Of a stretch of 9,594 nt of DNA, positions 1 through 7,346 are shown piece by piece; the stretch's first letter is position 1, and each line of letters opens with the position of its first letter. A model generated the notes under the pieces. That model saw only the letters and a list, made by a program, of their open reading frames with translations, did no database searches and was not told the origin of the DNA. The stretch lies in NCBI GenBank assembly GCA_017853285.1, contig JAFMJU010000123.1, positions 1 through 9,594 of the forward strand. The letters are read 5' to 3'. Both the position numbers and the translations under genes were made by a program. This DNA comes from Gemmataceae bacterium (GTDB lineage: Bacteria > Planctomycetota > Planctomycetia > Gemmatales > Gemmataceae).

Positions 1-2
1 CC

Positions 3-56
3 GGGGAGGAATTCCGGGCCATCAGCCATTCCTCCTTCCAAATGATTGAGAGGTGA
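3..56 (+). CDS. possible C-terminal end of an upstream gene
   Basis: Reading from base 3 gives 17 codons, GEEFRAISHSSFQMIER, ending at TGA 54-56. The residue mix and the preference for G or C at third positions look protein-like. The stretch is too short to assign a family. If real, the gene lies 147 bases upstream of uvrA in the same direction. A competing reading is a minus-strand gene starting at 22, so this entry is tentative. Confidence 0.3.
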   Translation, partial: GEEFRAISHSSFQMIER

Positions 57-133
57 GGGAATCAAATTTGGTTCCAGAAAATCAGTCAGGCATATCAATA
101 GATTACGGTTTCATTTGGAGTTTTGGCAATCGG

Positions 134-153
134 CGGGTAATGGAAATTACCCG
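134..153. promoter_or_regulatory. perfect 7-bp dyad, candidate operator of uvrA
   Basis: CGGGTAA at 134-140 is the exact reverse complement of TTACCCG at 147-153, with a 6-base spacer. It ends one base before an extended -10 element, so it would cover the -35 and spacer region of the uvrA promoter, a normal place for a repressor or activator site. No T-tract follows on either strand, so it is not an intrinsic terminator. It does not match the LexA box forms I know (CTGT-N8-ACAG or GAAC-N4-GTTC). The regulator is unknown and the operator role is inferred. Confidence 0.4.
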
Positions 154-162
154 TGATATAAA
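154..162 (+). promoter_or_regulatory. candidate extended -10 promoter of uvrA
   Basis: TGA-TATAAA matches the extended -10 form TGnTATAAT at five of six hexamer positions. No good -35 hexamer lies 16-18 bases upstream, where the dyad sits. Extended -10 promoters can work without a -35. Transcription would start near 168-170, giving a leader of about 35 bases to the TTG start. Confidence 0.35.
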
Positions 163-179
163 AAAATATTATTTTATAT
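156..179. repeat. AT-rich inverted repeat in the uvrA leader
   Basis: ATATAAAA at 156-163 is the exact reverse complement of TTTTATAT at 172-179, with an 8-base loop. It lies between the candidate -10 and the ribosome binding site, in a strongly AT-rich tract (about 154-183) that contrasts with the GC-rich surroundings. It may simply be promoter melting DNA, since AT-only sequence forms such repeats easily. Confidence 0.35.
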
Positions 180-191
180 TGACAATTTCAC

Positions 192-196
192 GGAGG
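192..196 (+). promoter_or_regulatory. Shine-Dalgarno that fixes the TTG start of uvrA
   Basis: GGAGG lies 7 bases before TTG at 204-206. The encoded protein then begins with the usual UvrA N-terminus (a hydrophobic strand followed by GAREHNLRDV). No in-frame ATG or GTG with comparable spacing is seen, so TTG is the best start. Confidence 0.7.
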
Positions 197-203
197 GTGT
201 TCA

Positions 204-3200
204 TTGCGGAAGGAATTGAACGATCTGATTGTGGTTCGGGGGGCCAGGGAACACAATTTGCGGGATGTCGATTTGGTGATCCCGAAAAACAAATTGGTCG
301 TTTTTTCCGGGGTTTCAGGGTCGGGTAAATCATCCCTGGCGTTCGACACCCTCTACGCCGAGGGGCAGCGCCGCTACATCGAATCGTTGTCAAGCTACGC
401 CAGGCAGTTTTTGGGGCAGCTTTCAAAGCCTGATGTCGAGTACCTGGGCGGTCTCAGTCCCTCCATCAGTATCCAGCAGAAAACCGCCGGCAGGAACCCC
501 CGCTCCACCGTGGGGACCATCACCGAAATCCATGACTTTCTGAGGGTGCTTTATGCCCGGGTGGGCACCGGCCATTGCCCCGGTTGTGGGAAGGCCATCA
601 GGGCCCAGGGGCGTGAGCAGATCCTTGAAAGCGTCCTGGCGCTGGAGGCCGGTGCGGCCGCGTATTTTCTGGCACCGGTGGTGAGGGGACAGAAAGGGGA
701 ATTCAAGGATCTTTTTGAGGGCTTGAGAAAGAAGGGTTTTTTGCGCGCACGGGTCGATGGTGCGATCGTTCAATTGGATGCTGAATTGAATCTGGACAGG
801 AAAATCAAGCACACAATCGAGGTTGTGGTGGATCGGTTGAAGGTGGGTCCGGATGCCCGGGGCCGGATTTCCGAGGCGATTGAGTCGGCGCTAAACCTCG
901 CGAATGGCGAAATGGTCGTTTCGGTATCCAATTCCACGAGAAGGCCTGCCGTTGAGGAAGCCGGCGATTTTACAGACCGCCTGTTCAACTCCCGTTACGC
1001 CTGCACCACTTGTGAACTGAGTTTCACAGAGTCAACACCCCAGCTATTCAGCTTCAATAGCCCGGCCGGAATGTGCAAATCGTGCGACGGCCTTGGTACC
1101 TTGCACACCTTTGATCCGGCCCTGCTGGTTCCGGATGATTCGATCAGTTTCCATGCCGGGGCCTTGCCATTGGTCGGCAGGATGACCGGGATGGGCAGGT
1201 GGCGGAAACACATCTTTGAGGGGGTAGCCAAATCGCTGGGAATTGACCTGAAAAAGCCGTGGAAGCAGTTGCCCCGGCAGCACCGGTCTTGGCTACTGGA
1301 TGGCGCGGGTGGGACCCACATCACTTTTGAATGGAAGCAGCGAGGGGGCGGGGTTTGGAAGCATGGTGGCACTTGGGAGGGAATTGTTCCCCAGTTGATG
1401 GCAAGTTTCCGCAAGGCCGCCGCCGGACCCCGCAGGGCCCAGCTCGAAAAGTATATGCGCACCATGCAGTGCCCGCAGTGTGAAGGCGCCAGGTTGAATC
1501 CCCAGGCCCGGTCGGTGCGCGTTGCCGGTAAAACGCTGGTGGAGGTGGAGCGCCTGCCCATTGATGAACTGGCTGAATGGTTGGCCCCCGCCGAGGGGGC
1601 CTTGGAAAAGTCGCTTGACCAGACGCAAGCGTTGATAGCCGAAGAAGTTTTGAAAGAGATTCGGGGCAGGGTCAAGTTCCTCCTGGATGTCGGTCTGGAC
1701 TACCTGACCCTGGAAAGGCAGGCCCCTACCCTTTCCGGTGGCGAGGCCCAACGCATTCGACTGGCAAGCCAAATTGGCTGCGGCTTGGTGGGCGTCCTTT
1801 ACATCCTGGATGAGCCGAGCATTGGGCTGCATCCCAGGGATAACGAGCGCTTGATCAAAAGTCTGGTTCGCTTGAAGGAAATGGGCAATACGGTCATCGT
1901 GGTCGAGCATGATGAGGATACCCTGCTTGCCGCAGACTGGGTGGTGGATTTTGGTCCAGGCCCCGGGGTGTTAGGTGGCCGGGTCGTGGCTGCCGGGGAC
2001 CTGGAAAAGGTCAAATCATGTCCAGAAAGCATCACTGGAAATTATCTGGCTGGAACCCGTTGCATCCCTGTTCCAACACGAAGGAGGAATGGCACCGGTA
2101 AACAATTGCGGGTGGTGGGAGCCCGTCACCATAACCTGCGTGGTTTGGATGTCGATTTTCCCCTGGGCAGGCTGGTCTGTGTGACCGGGGCTAGCGGATC
2201 AGGAAAAAGTAGCCTGGTCAATGACATCCTTGCGCCTGGTGTGAGGGCCCTGTTGAAGGGTGGGCAGGAAATCGATGAGTCCGGGGAGGAGGTCTCGCCC
2301 GCCAATAAAATCGGTGACCATGACCGGATCGAGGGTGTCGGGGAACTGTCCCGCCTGATTTGCATAGACCAGGCGCCTATTGGAAGGACTCCCCGGTCCA
2401 ATCCCGCCACCTACATCAAGGTGTTTGATGAGATCAGGGCTCTTTTCGCCCTCATGCCCGACGCAAAGACCAGGGGCTTTGGGCCGGGGAGATTCAGTTT
2501 CAACCGACCGGGCGGTCGGTGCGAATCTTGCGAGGGGAATGGATCCACCAGGCTGGAAATGGATTTTCTCGCCGATGTTTGGGTGAAATGCCCGGTCTGT
2601 GACGGCTTGCGTTTCAACCACGAAACCTTGCAGGTGAAACACCGGGGTAAAAGCATCCAGGAAGTGCTGGACATGGATGTCGCCACCGCTTTGGCGCATT
2701 TTGAATCGGTGCCGAAAATACGCGGGATGCTGGAAACTCTTCAGGCTGTGGGTCTCGATTACATCAAGCTGGGCCAATCCGCCCCCACCCTTTCAGGCGG
2801 GGAAGCGCAAAGGGTCAAGCTTGCCAAGGAATTGTGCAAGCGCGGTGACGGCGGGTCTTTGTACATCCTGGATGAGCCGACAACCGGTTTGCATTTCGAG
2901 GACGTGCGCAAACTGCTCGAGGTCCTCCATGGTTTTGTGGACAAGGGCAATACCGTCGTCGTCATCGAGCACAACCTGGATGTGGTCAAGACCGCGGATT
3001 GGGTGATCGACCTGGGCCCAGAGGGCGGGGCCAGGGGCGGGAGCCTGATCGTGGCTGGAACTCCGGAGGAGGTGGCCGCATGCCATGCCTCCCACACGGG
3101 AGTCGCGTTGGCCAAGGTTCTGAGGAGGAGCGGGCGAAATGCATCCGGTAACTCTTTCAAAAGCAGGGTGACCGGGGCAAAGTTGACGAAAAGTGGCCAG

Positions 3201-6200
3201 GGGCTCATCCGGCAGATCACAGTCCAGGGGGCAAGTCAGCACAATTTGCGCCATGTTTCGCTTGAGATTCCGAGGGGCAAAAGCACGGTCTTTTGCGGGC
3301 CGAGCGGGTCGGGCAAAACCAGCATGGCCATCGACACAATCTACGCGGAAGGGCAGCGCCGTTATGTGGAGTCGCTTTCTTCCTACGCCAGGCAGTTTCT
3401 CGGCCAGGTGGAAAAGCCCAGGGTTGAGCAAATCACCGGCCTAAGCCCCGCCATTTGTATCGAGCAGAAAACCGCGAGCAAGTCCCCTCGTTCCACTGTC
3501 GGAACGGTGACTGAAATTCACGATTACCTGCGGGTTTTGTACGCCAGATTGGGGACACCCTATTGCGTGGACTGCGGTGTCCCTGTCGGGGCCCAGTCCG
3601 CCGATGAGATCATCGAGAGGGTCCAGGGCCTTCCCGAGGGGACAAGGGTTTATTTGCTCGCACCGGTCCAAAGAAGGGGCCAGGAATCATTCGTGGATCT
3701 GCTGGAGGGATTGCGCCGGGATGGTTATGCCCGGGTGCGAGTCGATGGTGCTTCCCAGGAGCTGGACAAAATCGGGGGCCTGGATCATCGGAGAAAAATT
3801 TCCCTTGAGGTTGTGGTCGACCGTTTGGTGATCAAATCCGGCCAGCGAACCCGTTTGGCGGACGGGGTTGAAAAAGCCCTTTCCTTGGGCAAGGGGGTTA
3901 TGCGGGTGGCCTGTGTCGATTCGCAACGTGATGAAAAGGACTGGCAGGTTGAAACCTACAGTCGGCTTTTGTCATGCCATGGATGCGGGCGCGGTTACGA
4001 AAGGCTGGAACCCCACCATTTTTCATTCAACAGCCCGCTGGGATGGTGCCCCAGTTGCGAGGGATTGGGCGTGCAACGGGGAACCCAGGCGACTTTGGTG
4101 ATCCGCGATGAAAGCCTTTCCCTCAGGTCAGGCGCCTTGGCTGGATGGCCATCCCTGTCGGGGACATCCCCATTCGGTGAAATAGCGTCTGCCTTGCTGG
4201 CACATGGGCGTTCGGGTTTGGACCAAACCTGGGAGTCTCTGGGTGAATCGACAAAAAAGTTGATTTTGCACGGCGCCGGTGATGGCCAGTGGTTGTCACT
4301 CCCGGAAGCGGGCCAGCGGCCAGGGTACGAGGTCCAATACCGCGGAATATTTCCCGCCTTGCAGGAAGCTGCCAAATCCAGTCCCGCCCTGCGTGAACGC
4401 CTTGAGTCGCTGGTTGGCGAGGTTCCCTGCAGCGGATGCGGTGGGGCAAGAACTCGGCCGGAATCATGTGCGTTCCACCTGCGGTTCGAAGCCGATGGCG
4501 TTCCAATGACGCTGGCGCGTTTCCAGGCGCTTTCTCTTGAGGATTCTTTGGCCAGGATCAAGGCGTTTGACTTCTCGGGAAATCGGGGGGCGGTGGCGTC
4601 CGAACTGGTTCGGGAGGTTCGGGAAAGGTTGGGTTTCCTGGTTGAAGTGGGCTTGGGATACCTCACCCTCGACAGATCCACCCCAACCCTTTCCGGGGGT
4701 GAGGCCCAGCGTATCCGGCTGGCAAGCCAAATCGGGAGCGGCCTGACCGGGGTGTTGTATGTCCTGGACGAGCCGACGATCGGTCTGCACCCCAGGGACA
4801 ATCGGCGTCTCCTTTCGGCGCTCGACAAGCTTCGCGACTTGGGCAACACATTGCTCATGGTGGAGCACGAGCGGGAGGTTCTTGAATGGGCCGACCATAT
4901 GGTTGATTTCGGTCCCGGGGCGGGTGATCAGGGCGGGCGGGTAACCGCCGCGGGGCCCCTGCCCCGCCTGGCCCGGGATGGGAAATCATTGACGGGGCAA
5001 TATCTTGCGGGGAAAAAGTCAATCTCCTACCCGAAAAACAGGAGAATCTTTGGGAAGAATCCCATTGGTTTCCGGGCTGCTGATGCACAGGTGCCAAGGT
5101 TGTCGATCAGGGGCGCGCGCCAGAATAACCTGGCGGATGTGAGTGTTTCCATTCCATTGGGATGCCTCGTCGCGGTCACCGGGGTAAGCGGCTCAGGGAA
5201 AAGCTCCCTGGTCAACGATGTGTTGCGGGACACGCTTCTGAAAAGTCTCCACGGGGTTCGGGGCCAGGCCGTCAGGGTCGATGGCATCGACGGGATCGGT
5301 CTGGTGGACAAGGTGATTGATGTGGGGCAGGAGCCCATCGGTACCTCGCCTCTTTCAAATCCGGCGACATACACCGGGCTTTTTGATCTGGTCCGCGAGC
5401 TGTACTCGCGCTTGCCTGATTCTAAAATCAGGGGCTGGCAGCCCGGGCGTTTCAGTTTCAATCGTCCCGGGGGAAGATGCGAATCCTGCGAGGGAAATGG
5501 CCAACGCAGGATAGAGATGCACTTTTTGCCCGATGTTTGGATCACATGTGAATCTTGCCGGGGCAAGCGATACAGCCTTGAAACCCTTGATGTCAAATTC
5601 AAGGGCAAAAGCATAGCTGATGTTCTGGAGATGCGGATTTCTGAGGCCCTCGATTTCTTCGGTAATTTTCCGAAGATCCGGCACCTGTTGGCCAGGCTTG
5701 ACGAGGTGGGTTTGGGTTACATGCGGCTAGGGCAGTCGGCGCCCACCCTTTCGGGCGGTGAGGCCCAGCGGGTGAAGCTGGCGGCGGAGTTGGCGAGGCC
5801 GTCTACCGGCCGCACCCTTTATATCCTGGACGAGCCGACAACCGGCTTGCATTTCGAGGATGTGGCCAAACTGGTGGAGGTTCTCCACCGACTGGCGGAC
5901 CAGGGCAACACCCTCGTTGTGGTGGAGCACAATCTGGAAGTGGTAAAAAACGCGGATTGGGTTTTGGAATTGGGGCCGGAGGCGGGACGGGGTGGCGGAA
6001 AAATTGTCGGCCAGGGGCGACCCGAGGCGTTGGCCGCCGGGATTTGGGAGAGTTTCGATGGGACCGGTTCTGGATTTGTGGATAATGCCACTCCGACATC
6101 GGCTTTCCTGGATCGTGTCCTCAGGGAAAGCCCGCCAGTCGAAAGGGTTCGGTTTGTCCCTGAAGAGTCCGTCCGGGAATCGGCCAGGGAACCAGAAGTG

Positions 6201-7163
6201 GAGAGGGATTTCGTTGATGGAAAGTTGCCATGGGAGGAAAATGGCAGGGCTTGGCATTGTGAATCACGGTTGACGCCCGAGGGTAAAGGATGCCGCTGGG
6301 ACGGGAAAATCCTCCGTTGGCTGGAGGAGGAAATAGGGGATATCCAGGGTTTTGCCCCTTTTGTCTGGGATAACCGCTCAGTGGTGGAGGTGGTTTCTTC
6401 CCGGGTAAAAAAACCGGCCACGTGGTTCATTCACGCAATGACCGGGATGGAATGGCTTGTTCGCCTTGTATTCCGTGTGGGTAGGGGGACGTTCGACCAG
6501 GACGAACTGGAGGAACTGTTGGGCATCAGGCCTCTGGACAAAACGGAGGGATTGCAGGTTTATGGATCTGAGCCGAGGGTTCGGGTTGGCAACCTGAAAA
6601 AACAGCCTTGGCAGGTGGTCACGGTCCTTGCCCATTACCTCACCGAGGTGAAAACTCCGGCATTTCGGAAGTTCCTGAAGGTGGCGGCCGCCTCGCACCA
6701 GTCCCAGTTGGCCAAAATGAGCGAGTCTGCCGGCGAGTTCATGCCTTGGCAGTTGTTGAGGGACAAATGGCATTTTTCCGAAAAAGGCTTTCCGGTGGGT
6801 AAGGGGCGGAAATGGGATGGGGCCCTGTTGCAGGAGTTGGTCAGTCTGGTTCGAAAACTGGTTCCCGCGGCAGTATGGGAATTCGACAAGCGGGATGTTG
6901 TCAACATTCGCCTATCAGAAGGCGGGCGGATCTGGGCCTCGTTGCGAACCAAGGAGTCGGAGAGTTTGGAATTAAAGCTCATCGGACCCGCTGGTGGCTT
7001 TAACCTTGCCCAATTCTCGGGTATCGGCTCAGAAAGGCGGTTGAAGGAAGGGGCAAACGGGCAGTCGATTCACCTGTCGTTTCAATCTCCGTCCGATTTT
7101 CCCCACAACCGAGTGGCGGAAATGCTGGCTCGCCATGTGGAGGGGTTCAGGGCGTGGGAATGA
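204..7163 (+). CDS. uvrA: tandem-fused double UvrA, excinuclease ABC subunit A, with duplicated C-terminal extension
   Basis: UvrA is the ABC-type ATPase that finds bulky DNA lesions and loads UvrB in nucleotide excision repair in the cytoplasm. A usual UvrA is about 940 residues; this reading frame has 2319 and contains two full copies. Copy 1 (about 1-978) has Walker A GVSGSGKS 36-43 and GASGSGKS 662-669, LSGGEAQR at 510 and 863, and Walker B Asp-Glu at 536-537 and 890-891. Copy 2 (about 1003-1942) has Walker A GPSGSGKT 1032-1039 and GVSGSGKS 1660-1667, LSGGEAQR at 1496 and 1849, and Walker B at 1522-1523 and 1876-1877. All four H-loop histidines are present. Zinc-module cysteines are paired in both copies: 125/128, 267/270/291/294, 423/426 and 773/776/796/799, then 1121/1124, 1258/1261/1282/1285, 1409/1412 and 1759/1762/1782/1785. 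The UvrB-binding segment (GFLRARVDG or GYARVRVDG) is kept in both. Residues about 1945-2319 form an extension of unknown function. There is no frameshift or internal stop. The fusion is known from chlamydiae and planctomycetes; regulation is discussed at the upstream dyad. Confidence 0.97.
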   Translation: MRKELNDLIVVRGAREHNLRDVDLVIPKNKLVVFSGVSGSGKSSLAFDTLYAEGQRRYIESLSSYARQFLGQLSKPDVEYLGGLSPSISIQQKTAGRNPRSTVGTITEIHDFLRVLYARVGTGHCPGCGKAIRAQGREQILESVLALEAGAAAYFLAPVVRGQKGEFKDLFEGLRKKGFLRARVDGAIVQLDAELNLDRKIKHTIEVVVDRLKVGPDARGRISEAIESALNLANGEMVVSVSNSTRRPAVEEAGDFTDRLFNSRYACTTCELSFTESTPQLFSFNSPAGMCKSCDGLGTLHTFDPALLVPDDSISFHAGALPLVGRMTGMGRWRKHIFEGVAKSLGIDLKKPWKQLPRQHRSWLLDGAGGTHITFEWKQRGGGVWKHGGTWEGIVPQLMASFRKAAAGPRRAQLEKYMRTMQCPQCEGARLNPQARSVRVAGKTLVEVERLPIDELAEWLAPAEGALEKSLDQTQALIAEEVLKEIRGRVKFLLDVGLDYLTLERQAPTLSGGEAQRIRLASQIGCGLVGVLYILDEPSIGLHPRDNERLIKSLVRLKEMGNTVIVVEHDEDTLLAADWVVDFGPGPGVLGGRVVAAGDLEKVKSCPESITGNYLAGTRCIPVPTRRRNGTGKQLRVVGARHHNLRGLDVDFPLGRLVCVTGASGSGKSSLVNDILAPGVRALLKGGQEIDESGEEVSPANKIGDHDRIEGVGELSRLICIDQAPIGRTPRSNPATYIKVFDEIRALFALMPDAKTRGFGPGRFSFNRPGGRCESCEGNGSTRLEMDFLADVWVKCPVCDGLRFNHETLQVKHRGKSIQEVLDMDVATALAHFESVPKIRGMLETLQAVGLDYIKLGQSAPTLSGGEAQRVKLAKELCKRGDGGSLYILDEPTTGLHFEDVRKLLEVLHGFVDKGNTVVVIEHNLDVVKTADWVIDLGPEGGARGGSLIVAGTPEEVAACHASHTGVALAKVLRRSGRNASGNSFKSRVTGAKLTKSGQGLIRQITVQGASQHNLRHVSLEIPRGKSTVFCGPSGSGKTSMAIDTIYAEGQRRYVESLSSYARQFLGQVEKPRVEQITGLSPAICIEQKTASKSPRSTVGTVTEIHDYLRVLYARLGTPYCVDCGVPVGAQSADEIIERVQGLPEGTRVYLLAPVQRRGQESFVDLLEGLRRDGYARVRVDGASQELDKIGGLDHRRKISLEVVVDRLVIKSGQRTRLADGVEKALSLGKGVMRVACVDSQRDEKDWQVETYSRLLSCHGCGRGYERLEPHHFSFNSPLGWCPSCEGLGVQRGTQATLVIRDESLSLRSGALAGWPSLSGTSPFGEIASALLAHGRSGLDQTWESLGESTKKLILHGAGDGQWLSLPEAGQRPGYEVQYRGIFPALQEAAKSSPALRERLESLVGEVPCSGCGGARTRPESCAFHLRFEADGVPMTLARFQALSLEDSLARIKAFDFSGNRGAVASELVREVRERLGFLVEVGLGYLTLDRSTPTLSGGEAQRIRLASQIGSGLTGVLYVLDEPTIGLHPRDNRRLLSALDKLRDLGNTLLMVEHEREVLEWADHMVDFGPGAGDQGGRVTAAGPLPRLARDGKSLTGQYLAGKKSISYPKNRRIFGKNPIGFRAADAQVPRLSIRGARQNNLADVSVSIPLGCLVAVTGVSGSGKSSLVNDVLRDTLLKSLHGVRGQAVRVDGIDGIGLVDKVIDVGQEPIGTSPLSNPATYTGLFDLVRELYSRLPDSKIRGWQPGRFSFNRPGGRCESCEGNGQRRIEMHFLPDVWITCESCRGKRYSLETLDVKFKGKSIADVLEMRISEALDFFGNFPKIRHLLARLDEVGLGYMRLGQSAPTLSGGEAQRVKLAAELARPSTGRTLYILDEPTTGLHFEDVAKLVEVLHRLADQGNTLVVVEHNLEVVKNADWVLELGPEAGRGGGKIVGQGRPEALAAGIWESFDGTGSGFVDNATPTSAFLDRVLRESPPVERVRFVPEESVRESAREPEVERDFVDGKLPWEENGRAWHCESRLTPEGKGCRWDGKILRWLEEEIGDIQGFAPFVWDNRSVVEVVSSRVKKPATWFIHAMTGMEWLVRLVFRVGRGTFDQDELEELLGIRPLDKTEGLQVYGSEPRVRVGNLKKQPWQVVTVLAHYLTEVKTPAFRKFLKVAAASHQSQLAKMSESAGEFMPWQLLRDKWHFSEKGFPVGKGRKWDGALLQELVSLVRKLVPAAVWEFDKRDVVNIRLSEGGRIWASLRTKESESLELKLIGPAGGFNLAQFSGIGSERRLKEGANGQSIHLSFQSPSDFPHNRVAEMLARHVEGFRAWE
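6252..7160 (+). repeat. two copies of an unassigned module in the UvrA C-terminal extension
   Basis: At protein level, W2017-H2018 and W2189-H2190 each start the pattern WH-x6-P-x-G-K-G-x2-W-D-G with identical spacing, offset by exactly 172 residues. Similarity continues: D-x-R-x-V-V follows in both, then a Trp-containing strand, an L-x-L strand and a G-x-F turn. Copy A covers about 2013-2185 and copy B about 2186-2319. The first copy is preceded by an acidic, probably flexible linker (about 1960-2012). I do not recognise the family. The attachment to UvrA suggests a role in DNA or partner binding, but that is inference. Confidence 0.7.
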
Positions 7164-7169
7164 TGGGGG

Positions 7170-7205
7170 GGATTCGGGGCTTGGAAATGTTTCCAAATCG
7201 AATCC
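7170..7205 (+). terminator. two-tier hairpin just after uvrA
   Basis: GGATTCG 7170-7176 pairs with CGAATCC 7199-7205, and inside it TTGGAAA 7181-7187 pairs with TTTCCAA 7190-7196. The two 7-bp stems are separated by a small internal loop (4 and 2 bases). It begins 6 bases after the stop codon, the expected place for a terminator or a 3' end stabiliser. No T-tract follows, so it is not a classical intrinsic terminator. The terminal loop must open one or two pairs, since only two bases separate the inner arms. Confidence 0.45.
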
Positions 7206-7233
7206 AGAACAGTCTTATGAATACTTGTCAAAG

Positions 7234-7263
7234 TTGACGCTGATACTCTAATCTTGATATAGT
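7234..7263 (+). promoter_or_regulatory. sigma70-like promoter of the kinase gene
   Basis: TTGACG at 7234-7239 and TATAGT at 7258-7263 are separated by 18 bases; each hexamer differs from consensus at one position. Transcription would start near 7270, leaving a leader of about 77 bases before the kinase start. Together with the hairpin upstream, this suggests that the kinase is transcribed independently of uvrA. Confidence 0.45.
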
Positions 7264-7335
7264 AATTGATACACCTTTCTTGATGATTGGTGGCATGGAT
7301 GCCTGTTTGTGCAGGGATGTTACTGCCTTTCGCCC

Positions 7336-7345
7336 AAGGGTAAGG
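7336..7345 (+). promoter_or_regulatory. ribosome binding site that selects the kinase start
   Basis: The purine-rich AAGGGTAAGG precedes ATG 7347. The AAGGG part is 6 bases away and the AAGG part only 1. An in-frame TAA at 7341-7343 rules out any longer reading, and the next in-frame ATG at 7470 has no convincing ribosome binding site. Confidence 0.5.
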
Positions 7346-7346
7346 C

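Noticed and set aside
179..184. Perfect -35 hexamer TTGACA before uvrA
   Set aside because: It lies only 19 bases before the start codon, so a matching -10 would fall at or beyond the start codon and the transcript would lack the Shine-Dalgarno.
3995..4858. Long minus-strand frame (287 codons) inside uvrA, with similar ones at 995-1675 and 1293-1910
   Set aside because: They lie antisense to strongly conserved UvrA sequence, have low-complexity Ser/Arg/Pro-rich products and no ribosome binding sites; they follow from the codon bias of the real gene.
7292..7303. Short inverted repeat GGCAT-GG-ATGCC in the kinase leader
   Set aside because: Five pairs with a two-base loop are within chance expectation and would not form a stable hairpin.
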